From NCBI RefSeq assembly GCF_947497285.1, contig NZ_CANMFT010000007.1:124001-188000 (forward strand): a stretch of DNA of 64,000 nt, in the 5' to 3' direction. Below are positions 1-8,755 of this stretch, in pieces. The position numbers and the translations under genes were made by a program. The stretch comes from an uncultured Aliiroseovarius sp. (GTDB lineage Bacteria; Pseudomonadota; Alphaproteobacteria; Rhodobacterales; Rhodobacteraceae). The notes beneath the pieces are model-generated. The model had not been told where the DNA came from and did no database searches. It saw nothing but the letters and a program-made list of their open reading frames with translations. How positions within the stretch are numbered: position 1 is the stretch's first letter; the number at the start of each line of letters is the position of its first letter.

Positions 1-1048
1 CACGAATGTCGGCGATCATCGGGTGATCAAGCTCTTTCAGCAGCCCCAGGGTATAGTCGCCTGTGTCGCGGGCGTTCTCAACGAGCCCTTCGTCTTCCAA
101 AACATCCAATACCGCCATTGCGGCAGCGGCTGAGACAGGGTTGCCACCAAACGTGTTGAAATAGCCGAAACGGGTGCGAAATTCGGCCATGATCTCGGGT
201 CGCGTGACGACCGCAGCGACGGGGTGGCCGTTGCCCATCGGTTTGCCCATCGTGACGATATCCGGGGCAAGTCCGATGCGGTCATGCCCCCAGAAATTCC
301 TGCCGGTTCGGCCAAATCCGGGCTGCACTTCGTCTGCGATGATGACACCACCCGCCCGGCGCACGACTTCGACGGTCGGTTCAAGAAAGCCCTTGGGCAG
401 GTCGGGAAAGCCTTCGTTGGCGAAGAAGGGGCAAAGGATCAGCGTGCCAAAGCCATGGCCCTCGGCTTCCAGCGCGTCGATTGCTTTCTGGATTTCGTCT
501 GCGAAGGCCTGTGGTTGGGCGTCAACGCTGCCCCCCAATGGCGCGAGCGTATCTGGCGAAGGCACCTTCTTGACCCAGTCCACAGCCCCGCCGATGGGTG
601 TTTTCTTGGCGGACAAATGCGAGACCAGATCTGTGTTGCCGTGATAGGTGTTGTCCGTGCAGACAATGCCGGTTTTGCCAGTCACGGCGCGGCCCATGCG
701 CAAGGCGATGTCATTGGCTTCGGACCCGGTGCACACCATAATCAGCGTTTCAAGGTCATGTTGCATCGTGTCTGTCAGACGTTCTGCATAGTCCAAAATC
801 CCCTCATGCAGGTACCGCGTGTGCGTGTTCAGCGTGGCCGCTTGCCGGGTGATCGCCTCGACAACTTTCGGATGCGCGTGACCGACATGGGGCACGTTGT
901 TATAGCAATCAAGAAAGCGGTGCCCATCGGCATCCCAAAGCCATGCGCCATCGCCCCGTACGATGTGCACAGGCTTGTCGTAGAACGTCGTCATGTTGGG
1001 ACCAAGAAGGCGTGCTCGTCTCTTCAGAAGGGTGGCGATTTCCGGCAT
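1..1048 (-). CDS. Class III aminotransferase, 3' end outside window
   Basis: This is a PLP-dependent class III aminotransferase of the omega-amino acid / ethanolamine-phosphate lyase-like group. About 349 residues are visible, and the C-terminus lies beyond position 1. It starts MPEIATLLKRR at the ATG at 1046-1048. The GSEANDIALR substrate/PLP loop, the cofactor aspartate region IIADEVQPGFGRTG and the PLP lysine in VTMGKPMGNG (about Lys269) are all present, so the enzyme should be active. The start lies 19 bp downstream of the arfB stop on the same strand, so co-transcription is likely. The amino donor cannot be deduced from the sequence. Family assignment is firm and specificity is open. Confidence 0.88.
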   Translation of the reverse strand, partial: MPEIATLLKRRARLLGPNMTTFYDKPVHIVRGDGAWLWDADGHRFLDCYNNVPHVGHAHPKVVEAITRQAATLNTHTRYLHEGILDYAERLTDTMQHDLETLIMVCTGSEANDIALRMGRAVTGKTGIVCTDNTYHGNTDLVSHLSAKKTPIGGAVDWVKKVPSPDTLAPLGGSVDAQPQAFADEIQKAIDALEAEGHGFGTLILCPFFANEGFPDLPKGFLEPTVEVVRRAGGVIIADEVQPGFGRTGRNFWGHDRIGLAPDIVTMGKPMGNGHPVAAVVTRPEIMAEFRTRFGYFNTFGGNPVSAAAAMAVLDVLEDEGLVENARDTGDYTLGLLKELDHPMIADIR

Positions 1049-1067
1049 GTTGGGGCTCCGATGTGGG

Positions 1068-1487
1068 TCAGTCTTCGCTGACCGGGCCGCGAAGGGATTT
1101 GACCTGACCGCGACGTGTTTTGGTGTCAAGTCGGCGTTTCTTTGACCCAAGCGTGGGTTTGGTCGCGATGCGGCGCTTGGGTGTGACGAGTGCGCGCTGG
1201 ATCATCTCGACCAACCGGTTCTGTGCGATCTCGCGGTTGCGCGCCTGACTGCGCGTTTCTTCAGCCCGGATCACGATTGCACCATCTTGGGTCCATTTGC
1301 GCCCGGCAATCCGTTTCAACCGCGCCTTGACCGGTTGCGACAAATGCGGCGATCGCGCTGCTTCAAAGCGCAGCTCAACAGCAGTTGCAACCTTGTTGAC
1401 GTTTTGCCCCCCGGGCCCGGAGCTGCGCGTAAAGCTTTCACTCAGTTCCCAGTCTTGCAAGGTGATATCGTCAGTCACACGGATCAT
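1068..1487 (-). CDS. arfB: Alternative ribosome-rescue factor ArfB (GGQ peptidyl-tRNA hydrolase)
   Basis: A 139-residue class I release-factor-like protein without codon-recognition domains. The GGQ motif (residues 26-28, in SSGPGGQNVNK) hydrolyses the ester bond of peptidyl-tRNA on stalled ribosomes. The C-terminal tail is Lys/Arg-rich (KRRIATKPTLGSKKRRLDTKTRR), as needed to enter an empty mRNA channel. The length matches E. coli YaeJ/ArfB (about 140 aa). It sits between a small terminator-bounded unit and the aminotransferase. SmpB (41.3 kb) is also in this window, so both trans-translation and the ArfB backup exist. Confidence 0.93.
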   Translation of the reverse strand: MIRVTDDITLQDWELSESFTRSSGPGGQNVNKVATAVELRFEAARSPHLSQPVKARLKRIAGRKWTQDGAIVIRAEETRSQARNREIAQNRLVEMIQRALVTPKRRIATKPTLGSKKRRLDTKTRRGQVKSLRGPVSED

Positions 1488-1550
1488 GGCGGCACCCTAG
1501 CGTTTCGGATCCGAAACGGGAATGCCTGATCTGAAAGAAAGAAAAGAACG

Positions 1551-1582
1551 AAAAAGGGCCGTCCGCTTTGGGACGACCCTTT
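1551..1582 (-). terminator. Rho-independent terminator of the small 13-codon unit
   Basis: Read on the minus strand, a 9-bp stem GGGTCGTCC/GGACGGCCC (one G-T pair) with a six-base loop is followed by TTTTT. It closes the small unit that begins near 1740 and separates it from arfB. The plus-strand side has only a short T run, so termination is mainly of minus-strand transcripts. Confidence 0.8.
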
Positions 1583-1747
1583 CGAGAATTTAGGAGGTGG
1601 GGCCGGTTAGGCCGAAGCCAAAAAAGACCCGCGTGTCCTGCCGGGGGCTGCCCCGGAAAGTCGCGACCTAGATTGTCCCGGCACCTCGCTCCGTTGCCTC
1701 TCTTGACATGGACACCTCCTTTCTCGTTGTTGCTATATCTAGGAGGT
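1583..1747 (-). ncRNA. Candidate small regulatory RNA / leader with anti-Shine-Dalgarno segments
   Basis: Between yhhQ and arfB the minus strand carries a compact terminator-bounded unit. In order it has ACCTCCT (1741-1747), the strong SD AGGAGGTG (1713-1720), a 13-codon ORF (1668-1709), a GC hairpin CCGGGG/CCCCGG (1641-1656), CACCTCCT (1592-1599) and the terminator. The downstream CACCTCCT is a perfect 8-base complement of the SD. The upstream ACCTCCT complements 7 bases of it, so two competing SD-sequestering helices are possible. No convincing sigma-70 promoter is visible: TTGACA at 1766-1771 lies 24 bp from TAGATA at 1736-1741. Function is inferred, not known. Confidence 0.5.
1668..1709 (-). 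CDS. 13-residue leader-type peptide
   Basis: The ORF encodes MSREATERGAGTI and a TAG stop. It is preceded at ideal spacing (5 nt) by AGGAGG, one of the strongest ribosome binding sites in the window. The strong SD, an independent terminator 86 bp after the stop, and flanking sequences complementary to the SD argue that it is translated and regulated. The alternative is that translation only opens or masks RNA structure, as in attenuators. The peptide matches no family I recognise and has no run of one regulatory codon. Confidence 0.45.
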   Translation of the reverse strand: MSREATERGAGTI

Positions 1748-1777
1748 TGCCACAGATTTTGCGTTTGTCAAAACTTT

Positions 1778-2398
1778 TCACGCAGTATTTTGTGAAAGTT
1801 TTCCAACGATGAGGCGAAACGGAATCAATGCCGCAAGCGCGAGACACAGTTTTACAAGCCAATCGGCAACCGCTAAAGACACCCAAAGTGGGACTTCGGG
1901 ACCGGCACCCAGAAGCGGCAGAACCTCGCCGGCCCAACTGACATCATTGACGGGCTCCAGAAATGTCAGGCTGGTTGAAAAGGCAATCGTGAAGAAGATC
2001 GCCGTGTCCAGTGAGCCTCCGAAAAGGGTGCTGACGACAGGTGCGCGCCACCATTTTCCGGCGCGTAACCTGTCGAAAATCGCAACATCAAGGAGTTGCG
2101 CGGTCAAGAAGGCCAGCCCAGACCCAATAGCGATGCGCAGGGTCACGAGCGGTCCGAACTCGCCGATGATCCTTGTGCCGATGAAGCTGCAGATCACGCC
2201 AACGACGAAGCCGGCAAAAACGACTTTCCGCGCGGCGCCTGTGCCATAGAGGCGGTTTGTGATGTCGGTCACAAGGAACGCGAAGGGATAGGTGAACGCC
2301 CCCCAAGTCAGCCATTGGCCAAATAGAAACTGCACAAGGATGTTTGAGGCGACGACAATGGTCGCCATGGCGATCACGCCGGGAAGGATACGGGTCAT
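1778..2398 (-). CDS. yhhQ: Queuosine precursor transporter / VUT family membrane protein (YhhQ-like)
   Basis: A 206-residue inner-membrane protein starting MTRILPGVIAM at the ATG at 2396-2398; an in-frame TTG seven codons earlier is less likely. About six hydrophobic segments span the chain. The family-typical stretch WGAFTYPFAFLVTDITNRLYG is followed by a conserved polar helix. YhhQ (DUF165) imports queuosine precursors such as preQ0/preQ1 for tRNA modification; the substrate here is inferred from the family. It is the last large gene of the run thioesterase-MFS-mepA-esterase-yhhQ on the minus strand. Confidence 0.85.
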   Translation of the reverse strand: MTRILPGVIAMATIVVASNILVQFLFGQWLTWGAFTYPFAFLVTDITNRLYGTGAARKVVFAGFVVGVICSFIGTRIIGEFGPLVTLRIAIGSGLAFLTAQLLDVAIFDRLRAGKWWRAPVVSTLFGGSLDTAIFFTIAFSTSLTFLEPVNDVSWAGEVLPLLGAGPEVPLWVSLAVADWLVKLCLALAALIPFRLIVGKLSQNTA

Positions 2399-2469
2399 TA
2401 GGTTGGTCCGTTTTAACAAGGTTGCGGAGACTTGGCCCCAAACGTCAGGGACGCGCCGCTGTTAGCGGA

Positions 2470-3405
2470 TCATTGCCCCTTGTTCAAGCTTTCGGTTTTG
2501 CGGAAAGATCGGCTTGGCACGACATATTCCACAATCTCGGTCACTTGAAAGAACCTGAAGTTGTCGTCGGACACCATGGTCAGCCGCATGTTCCCGTCCT
2601 GGTCTTGCCAGACCGCCAATCCTTCAAGATTGTCGTGTGCCCCGACCGCGCTTCGCAATAGCTCGACCTCGTTTGTCAGACCGTCAGGCCCAAGGTCGAA
2701 CCTCCGCACGCGGCTGGTGAAGCCAAGGATGCTGCTAAGATGACGCTCTAGCAGATATAGCCGTCCGTCCGGGCCAATGTCGGCCCCAACTGGCAAATAG
2801 GGTGGAGACCGTGGGATCGAAAACGGCTTTTCCCAAGCTGTCGCGCCGGCGCGCAGGCGATACACAGGGAACGGGGTCGTTTCGCGCCCACTGCGTTCGG
2901 GGATCGTGTAAAGGGTGCCGCTTGCATCTATGGCCAAAGCTTCCAGCGCCGAGTTGTTTTGCAAAGCTTTGAAGTCAGCGTGCTTTGGAAGGCTCTTACC
3001 GCTTTCTTGCGGGGCTTCGAAGCTCATCAACCGGTGTTTGGCTTCGAAGCTGACAAACATGCGGCCGTCAGGTGCCAGAGCCAGCCCTTCGCTGTCCGTC
3101 CAGAATCGTTTGAACGGTCGGTTCTTCGCGGATCTGAGAGGCAGAGGGCGGCTGGCCTCAATCGCGACGATGGCGCCTTCCTTGCGCGTCAATTTACCTT
3201 GCACGAAATAGGCGCGGTCAGTGATGGCGACAAAACCGGTGCCATCAGCGTTGACCTCAATGCCCGAAAAGCCCCCAAAATCTTCACCCTGCCCTTGCCA
3301 CCTGGTGGCTGACACAAGTTTCGCCTCGGACACGGGTTGCGCGCCAAGGTCAACCGACAGCAGCGCGCCAAGCGCCCCTATCGCGAAGACAGAACGGAAC
3401 CGCAT
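2470..3405 (-). CDS. Secreted esterase-like / phytase-like beta-propeller protein
   Basis: A 311-residue exported protein. The start [23 protein letters not shown] gives a clean signal peptide, so I chose the ATG at 3403-3405 over upstream in-frame starts. Motifs such as [33 protein letters not shown] and [10 protein letters not shown] repeat at intervals typical of the 'esterase-like activity of phytase' family, a periplasmic beta-propeller. The start overlaps the end of mepA by 28 bp, which implies translational coupling. The substrate is unknown; a phosphoester is possible but unproven. Confidence 0.75.
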   Translation of the reverse strand: MRFRSVFAIGALGALLSVDLGAQPVSEAKLVSATRWQGQGEDFGGFSGIEVNADGTGFVAITDRAYFVQGKLTRKEGAIVAIEASRPLPLRSAKNRPFKRFWTDSEGLALAPDGRMFVSFEAKHRLMSFEAPQESGKSLPKHADFKALQNNSALEALAIDASGTLYTIPERSGRETTPFPVYRLRAGATAWEKPFSIPRSPPYLPVGADIGPDGRLYLLERHLSSILGFTSRVRRFDLGPDGLTNEVELLRSAVGAHDNLEGLAVWQDQDGNMRLTMVSDDNFRFFQVTEIVEYVVPSRSFRKTESLNKGQ

Positions 3406-4286
3406 TGCTTGGGAAGATCCTTTAGTGTCAGGGGGCCACGCGGTTTGGCGGGCTTGGACGGCTTGGGCGGTGCCGGCTTTGGATGCAGAATATCCTGCAC
3501 CCATTTCTCGGCGTCCTTACACCCGTCGCCCGGTGGCGGCGGCGCTTGGTCAACGCACCCGCGCAGGCCCTTGGGGCATTTCAACCGCACATGGAAATGA
3601 TAGTGATGACCCCACCATGGCCGGATTTTACGCAGCCATGTGCGATCCCCTTTTTCGCTTTTGCACATCTGCACCTTGGCGCCGGGAAAGACAAAGATAC
3701 GTGCAACACGCCTGTCCTTTGCCGCGGCTTTCAGGATGGCATGATGGCTGCGCGACCATGCCTTGTTGACATAGGCCCCCTTTGCGCGCCGCATTGAGAT
3801 CGACGAGATGTTTTCGCGGTCTGCAACGGACAGGTTCAGTCGGCTTGGTGGCAACATCCAGATGTCTGCATCCAACCCGATCTGGTGTGATCTGTGACCG
3901 CTCAACATCGGACCACCGCGTGGCTGGCTAAGGTCTCCGATATAGAGCCCATCCCATCCGGGTTGTCGTGCGGCCTTGCGTGACAGATCTTTCAGAAAGT
4001 CGATCAGGTCTGGGTGACCCCAGTTGCGATTGCGCGACAGGCGCATAGCTTGCCAGGTCGGTCCGGTTTCCGCCAGCTGTTCGCCACCTGCAAGACACCC
4101 TTTGGCGTAGGATCCGAAGGCCGCCGGTTTGTGCGCTGATCCCTCCCGCGCCGCGCCGAACAGCTCTTTTGCGGGACGATCCGCACGTGCCGTCCCGGTC
4201 GTTCCCAACAGCGCGATCAGTCCGAGCGCCACAAATGTGATCAGGTATTTTCTGAAGTTCGAGGTCATGTCCATTTTGCCTTTCAC
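3378..4286 (-). CDS. mepA: Penicillin-insensitive murein DD-endopeptidase MepA
   Basis: A periplasmic zinc (LAS-type) endopeptidase that cuts D-Ala-mDAP cross-links in peptidoglycan. The zinc/catalytic motifs are clear: [14 protein letters not shown] (His131, His134, Asp139/141) and [15 protein letters not shown] (His227-232). A signal peptide ends near residue 35 (TGTARA). The Pro/Lys-rich tail [15 protein letters not shown] is a likely cell-wall linker. The GTG start at 4284-4286 overlaps the MFS stop (GTGA); ATG starts 4 and 6 codons further in are alternatives. Confidence 0.92.
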   Translation of the reverse strand: MKGKMDMTSNFRKYLITFVALGLIALLGTTGTARADRPAKELFGAAREGSAHKPAAFGSYAKGCLAGGEQLAETGPTWQAMRLSRNRNWGHPDLIDFLKDLSRKAARQPGWDGLYIGDLSQPRGGPMLSGHRSHQIGLDADIWMLPPSRLNLSVADRENISSISMRRAKGAYVNKAWSRSHHAILKAAAKDRRVARIFVFPGAKVQMCKSEKGDRTWLRKIRPWWGHHYHFHVRLKCPKGLRGCVDQAPPPPGDGCKDAEKWVQDILHPKPAPPKPSKPAKPRGPLTLKDLPKQCGSVLSSR

Positions 4287-5647
4287 CGCTCACCTTGTGG
4301 TTTAACCCAAATCAACAGCACAAGTCCCAGTGCAAATAATCCGATAAGCGGGGACACGCCAAGGCGCGCGCTGCCGGTTACTGTCGTGAACCATGCGATC
4401 AGAGCCGGTGCCATGAAAGCGGTGGCGCGCCCGGACAACCCGTAAAGACCGAAGCTTTCGGTGGGTGCATCAAGATCCACATGCCGCACCATCATCGAGC
4501 GACTGGCGGATTGCAATGTGCCGCCCATGCCGCCAATCAACATGCCGCACCCGAAAAAGAGGATATCGGGCAAATTCGAACCGGCGGTCAAGGGAATTCC
4601 AAAAAACGCGTCTCGCGACATGTTCACGATCACCAAACATACGGTCATAAGAACCAATACCGAGCCGATGATCACGGGCTTCGGACCGCGCTTTCCGTCG
4701 ACCCGCCCACCAAGCCAGCTGAAGGCCGCCGCCGCTATGCCCGAGACGATGCCAAAGACGCCAATCAGAATAATCGGCCAGTTCAACACAAGGCTCGCAT
4801 AGACCCCGCCGAACCCATAAAGGCCGTTTAGCGCATCGCGGTAGAACATCGAGCTGCCAAGATAGGCAGCGAGGCTTCGCTTGTGCCTTAGGCTGCGGAT
4901 CGTGCGACCCAAAATCGCGAAGGCGCCTTTCAAACTGTGTTTGCTGCCGGGTTTGGGAACATCTTTCACCCAAAGTGCATAGGGGATCATGAACACGACG
5001 AACCACAGGGCGACGAACGGTCCGACGATGCGTGTGCCTTCTCGTGTGTCTGCATCCAAAAGCCCCAGGCCTGGGGGCAGTCCGATCAATGTTTTGCCAT
5101 TTGCCTGCTCGACAAACAGCACCAACATGATTGCCAAAGCGACCAAGCCGCCCACATAGCCAAAGGCGAAACCAGAGCCCGAGATCTCTCCGACCTCGTT
5201 TTGGTCGGCAAGGCTGGGAAGCTGCGAATTAGTGAACACCAATGCAAACTCAGCGCCGATGAACCCAACCCCGAAGGCAACCATCATTGCCCAGATGTTA
5301 GAGCCGTCAGGTTGCGTCCACCAAAGCGACCCCGCACCAATGACATAGAGCATGCCAAAGAAAGCGACCCACGGCCGAACGCGGCCCGCTGTGTCGGCCA
5401 ATGCGCCCATGATCGGTGCGCCGAAACCGACGATTAGCCCAGCGGCTGCCAGCCCCCATGACCAAATGCTTTGGGCTTTGGCGTCTGCTGCAAGCTCTGG
5501 CAGGCCTTGCGACATGAAGAATTCAGTGGCGACGGCGGCAAAGAACGGGCCGAAGATGAAGGTTAGAAGCAGCGTGTGATAGGGTTGGCTGGCCCAGTCG
5601 AACCAATACCATCCCCAAATGCGTTTGCGCGCTGTTATCTCTGCCAT
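4283..5647 (-). CDS. MFS transporter, UMF1/Atg22-like family
   Basis: A 454-residue, 12-helix major facilitator. It starts MAEITARKRIWGWYWFDWASQPYHT, a signature of the UMF1/MFS_22 group, which is related to fungal Atg22 vacuolar amino-acid effluxers. The ATG at 5645-5647 has an AGGGAGC ribosome binding site; an in-frame start 20 codons upstream lacks one. An internal MGALADTAGRVRPW loop matches the MFS motif A region. The stop overlaps the mepA start. Amino-acid or peptide efflux, perhaps of murein turnover products given the neighbours, is only inference. Confidence 0.82.
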   Translation of the reverse strand: MAEITARKRIWGWYWFDWASQPYHTLLLTFIFGPFFAAVATEFFMSQGLPELAADAKAQSIWSWGLAAAGLIVGFGAPIMGALADTAGRVRPWVAFFGMLYVIGAGSLWWTQPDGSNIWAMMVAFGVGFIGAEFALVFTNSQLPSLADQNEVGEISGSGFAFGYVGGLVALAIMLVLFVEQANGKTLIGLPPGLGLLDADTREGTRIVGPFVALWFVVFMIPYALWVKDVPKPGSKHSLKGAFAILGRTIRSLRHKRSLAAYLGSSMFYRDALNGLYGFGGVYASLVLNWPIILIGVFGIVSGIAAAAFSWLGGRVDGKRGPKPVIIGSVLVLMTVCLVIVNMSRDAFFGIPLTAGSNLPDILFFGCGMLIGGMGGTLQSASRSMMVRHVDLDAPTESFGLYGLSGRATAFMAPALIAWFTTVTGSARLGVSPLIGLFALGLVLLIWVKPQGER

Positions 5648-5703
5648 GCCTGCTCCCTGTTTGATGTGATCAAATAGGGAAATCCACGCCTGAGCAAGTG
5701 GTG

Positions 5704-6234
5704 TCATTCATGGGGCGGCCACGGGCGCACGGCATCTGCATCGATCCACGACTGAACCCAAGGTGGCATTTCGGGGCGCGAACCTTCATATCCGAGGGCC
5801 TCGATCACGCGATCGGTCGCAACGATCCCATTGCGATCCGTCACTGCGGACCGATAGACGATCTGGTTCGCGCAGTCTTTTCCCAGCCACATGCTTTGTT
5901 CGACATAGATGAACCGGTCATCCCAGCCGACAACCCGGCTGCGCATTTCGACGCGCGTGAAGGTGCGGATACGCTTGCGGTATCGAACAGAGGCGCCCGC
6001 CATGGTCAAACCCCAGCGGTTCTTGATCAGCATCCGACTAAGCCCTGTGCGCCCGGCCAGCGGGATGCGCCCCAGATCATAAAGCGTCAAGGTCCGCCCG
6101 TTGTTCAACTCGCGCCACAGGTCAATGTCCCACGGCCAGCACCGGTGATGGCTGACATGGGTTCCTGTGACAGGCAGCTTGTCGACCCGCGCGTTCTTGA
6201 TTAGCTCTTTGGTCATGCGGATAAACGGATACAT
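5704..6234 (-). CDS. Acyl-CoA thioesterase-like hotdog protein
   Basis: A 176-residue protein of the 4-hydroxybenzoyl-CoA thioesterase/THEM6-like hotdog fold. The conserved features DIDLWRELNNGRTLTLYDLGR, WGLTMAGASVRYRKRI and VGWDDRFIYVEQ are seen. The Asp-Leu-W-x-E-L-N-N-G start of the long helix is the family's active-site region. It lies 56 bp upstream of the MFS gene on the same strand and heads the run. The divergent yggT starts 126 bp away. The substrate is unknown. Confidence 0.72.
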   Translation of the reverse strand: MYPFIRMTKELIKNARVDKLPVTGTHVSHHRCWPWDIDLWRELNNGRTLTLYDLGRIPLAGRTGLSRMLIKNRWGLTMAGASVRYRKRIRTFTRVEMRSRVVGWDDRFIYVEQSMWLGKDCANQIVYRSAVTDRNGIVATDRVIEALGYEGSRPEMPPWVQSWIDADAVRPWPPHE

Positions 6235-6360
6235 GATGGCTCCTTCAGGTTGTGTCCGACCTGCCGCCAGTCCTTGGAAACGTCAACCGGAACCACGCGT
6301 CACCCTTGCCCTGCGCGGCAACCTTGCCTAGATGGAACGGGCAACCCAGAAGGAGCTTTC

Positions 6361-6648
6361 ATGCAGTCCCTGTTTCAAATCCTGATGCTGATCGTGGATA
6401 TCGCCTGGTTCATTCTGATCGCGCATATCGTGATGTCTTGGCTGATCAATTTTCAGGTTCTGAACCTGCGGCAACACATCGTGGCGCAGATCTGGTATGG
6501 CCTTAACCGCTTGCTAGAGCCCGTTTATTCCCGCATCCGGGCCTTCCTGCCGGACATGGGGGGGCTTGACCTGGCGCCGTTGGTCGCTCTGGTTGCGCTT
6601 TATGCGATCCGGATTATTCTGATCAACAACGCGCAGGCCTTCTACTAA
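6361..6648 (+). CDS. YggT family membrane protein
   Basis: A 95-residue protein with two hydrophobic segments (residues about 5-30 and 70-90) and the linker LLEPVYSRIRAFLPDMGGLDLAPLV, which is diagnostic of YggT. These proteins are linked to osmotic-stress tolerance and cell division or membrane organisation. The ATG at 6361 has an AGAAGGAG ribosome binding site seven bases upstream, and this decides the start. It is followed after 60 bp by recQ in the same direction. Confidence 0.9.
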   Translation: MQSLFQILMLIVDIAWFILIAHIVMSWLINFQVLNLRQHIVAQIWYGLNRLLEPVYSRIRAFLPDMGGLDLAPLVALVALYAIRIILINNAQAFY

Positions 6649-6708
6649 AGCCCCTTGTTCCTTGCGGTCGCGCATGGGATTGTGCCTCAAAACACCGAGC
6701 AGCACATC

Positions 6709-8754
6709 ATGCCCCGCGATCTGGACCTTTTGAAATCCGTTTTCGGTTTCGATGAATTTCGCCCCGGACAGGCCGAAATTGTCGAGGCTGTGACCCGTGG
6801 TGAAAATACCTTGGCCATCATGCCCACAGGCGGTGGCAAGTCGCTGTGTTTTCAACTGCCAGCCCTGATCCGCGATGGTGTAACGGTCGTGATCTCGCCT
6901 TTGATTGCCCTGATGCGCGATCAGGTACGGGCGCTTCAGGCGGCGGGCGTGACGGCAGGCGCGCTGACCTCTGGCAACACGCAGGACGAAACCGATGCGG
7001 TGTTTGATGCCCTGTCGCGTGGTGATTTGAAGCTGCTCTACATGGCGCCCGAGCGGTTGGCGTCCGGCGGCACGCTGAACCTTTTGCGCAATGCTGGCGT
7101 CACGATGATCGCCGTGGATGAAGCTCACTGCGTCAGCCAGTGGGGCCACGATTTCCGCCCCGACTATCTGCGGATCGGAGAGCTTCGTCGCACGTTGGAT
7201 GTGCCCTTGGCCGCCTTCACCGCGACGGCAGACGAAGAAACCCGTGCCGAAATCATCCAAAAACTGTTTGATGAGGCGACGCCACGCACTTTTCTTCATG
7301 GATTTGATCGACCCAACATACATCTGGCATTCTCTGCCAAGGACAATCCGCGCAATCAGATCCTGGCTTTCGCCGCTGCACGCAAAGGGCAGTCGGGAAT
7401 TGTCTACTCCGCGACCCGCGCACGCACAGAAACGCTGGCAAAGGCGCTGCGTGACACTGGTCACGATGCGGTGCACTATCACGGTGGTATGGACCCCGAA
7501 GACCGGCGCGAGGTTGAACGGCAGTTTCAGCAAGAAGATGGGCTGATCGTTGTCGCGACCGTGGCCTTTGGCATGGGGGTCGACAAACCAGATATCCGGT
7601 GGGTCGCTCATTCCGATCTGCCCAAGTCAATCGAGGCTTATTATCAAGAGATTGGACGGGCAGGACGCGATGGGGCGCCTGCTGAAACCATGACGCTGTT
7701 TGGCGCGGATGATATTCGACTACGGCGATCACAAATTGACGAAGGCCTTGCTCCGGCGGAGCGTAGAGGGGCGGACCACGGGCGTTTGAACGCGCTGTTG
7801 GGACTGGCCGAAGCGCATGGGTGCCGACGCCAGCAACTGTTGGGCTATTTCGGTGAAACAACGCAGCCCTGCGGGAATTGCGACCTGTGTGCAACGCCAC
7901 CAGATCTGTTCGATGGAACGGTCGATGTCATGAAGGCTTTGTCAGCAATACTTCGCACCGGTGAAAGCTTTGGGTCGGGGCACTTGATTGATGTTCTGCG
8001 TGGCAACCTGACGGACCGCATTCGCGACCGCGGCCATGATGGCCTGCCCACTTTTGGTGTCGGCAAGGACCACGACAAACGCATGTGGCAAGCCATTTTC
8101 AGGCAGATGCTGGGTCTTGATCTTGTGCGTCCTGACCCAGAACGTCACGGGGCGCTGAGGATTACGGAAAAGGCGCACCCGGTTTTGCGCGGTGAGGCGC
8201 AGGTTGAACTGCGCCGCGACACCCTTAGGGCACATGCGCACCGACCAGCTGCCAAAATGTTGGTGTCCGAAGAAGACGAGCCGCTCTTGTCCGCCCTCAA
8301 GGCCAAGCGACGCGCCCTGGCAGAGGCCGCACGCGTGCCGGCCTATGTCGTCTTCAACGACAAGACATTGATCGAGATGGCCGAAAAGCGGCCAGTGGAT
8401 CTGGACCAAATGGCCGGGATCGGCGGTGTCGGAGCGAAGAAGCTTGAAAGCTATGGGCGGGCGTTTTTGGATGTCATCGCAGGCGCTGTGGCCGACATGC
8501 ATCCGGCGCGGCGCAAACTTGCCGGTCGCGCCGCAGGCACCCTTTTTGACATGTTGCAAGCCACAGCTGGACAGCTTGCGCGAGGCGAGGATGGCGCAGG
8601 AAAATACATGACGCTGACGGCAACGACGCTGCGCCATATTGCCGAACGCAAACCTGCCACGATCGACGAGCTTGCCCGCGTGTCTGGTATGACGGCCTCG
8701 AAGTCAGAACGGTTCGGGCCTGCTTTTCTTGAAATTCTGACCGAGGGAAACTGA
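6709..8754 (+). CDS. recQ: ATP-dependent DNA helicase RecQ
   Basis: A 681-residue superfamily 2 helicase that unwinds 3'-tailed DNA in RecF-pathway repair. Walker A is MPTGGGKS (41-45), the box is DEAH (137-140) and the aromatic-rich loop is CVSQWGHDFRPDY. Motif VI is EIGRAGRDG. The zinc cysteines lie in CRRQQLLGYFG...CGNCDLC, followed by a winged helix. The C-terminus holds two HRDC-like repeats (VDLDQMAGIGGVGAKKLESYG and TIDELARVSGMTASKSERFG), which explains the extra length over E. coli RecQ (about 610 aa). MPRDLDLLKSVFGF is taken as the start. yaaA follows 1 bp after. Confidence 0.96.
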   Translation: MPRDLDLLKSVFGFDEFRPGQAEIVEAVTRGENTLAIMPTGGGKSLCFQLPALIRDGVTVVISPLIALMRDQVRALQAAGVTAGALTSGNTQDETDAVFDALSRGDLKLLYMAPERLASGGTLNLLRNAGVTMIAVDEAHCVSQWGHDFRPDYLRIGELRRTLDVPLAAFTATADEETRAEIIQKLFDEATPRTFLHGFDRPNIHLAFSAKDNPRNQILAFAAARKGQSGIVYSATRARTETLAKALRDTGHDAVHYHGGMDPEDRREVERQFQQEDGLIVVATVAFGMGVDKPDIRWVAHSDLPKSIEAYYQEIGRAGRDGAPAETMTLFGADDIRLRRSQIDEGLAPAERRGADHGRLNALLGLAEAHGCRRQQLLGYFGETTQPCGNCDLCATPPDLFDGTVDVMKALSAILRTGESFGSGHLIDVLRGNLTDRIRDRGHDGLPTFGVGKDHDKRMWQAIFRQMLGLDLVRPDPERHGALRITEKAHPVLRGEAQVELRRDTLRAHAHRPAAKMLVSEEDEPLLSALKAKRRALAEAARVPAYVVFNDKTLIEMAEKRPVDLDQMAGIGGVGAKKLESYGRAFLDVIAGAVADMHPARRKLAGRAAGTLFDMLQATAGQLARGEDGAGKYMTLTATTLRHIAERKPATIDELARVSGMTASKSERFGPAFLEILTEGN

Positions 8755-8755
8755 T

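Noticed and set aside
1736-1771. TTGACA...TAGATA as a promoter for the small unit
   Set aside because: The spacer is 24 bp, too long for sigma-70; no promoter is therefore claimed.
1668-1937. An 89-codon frame containing the 13-codon leader ORF
   Set aside because: Its upstream part overlaps the yhhQ coding region in another frame. Only the last 13 codons follow a strong ribosome binding site.
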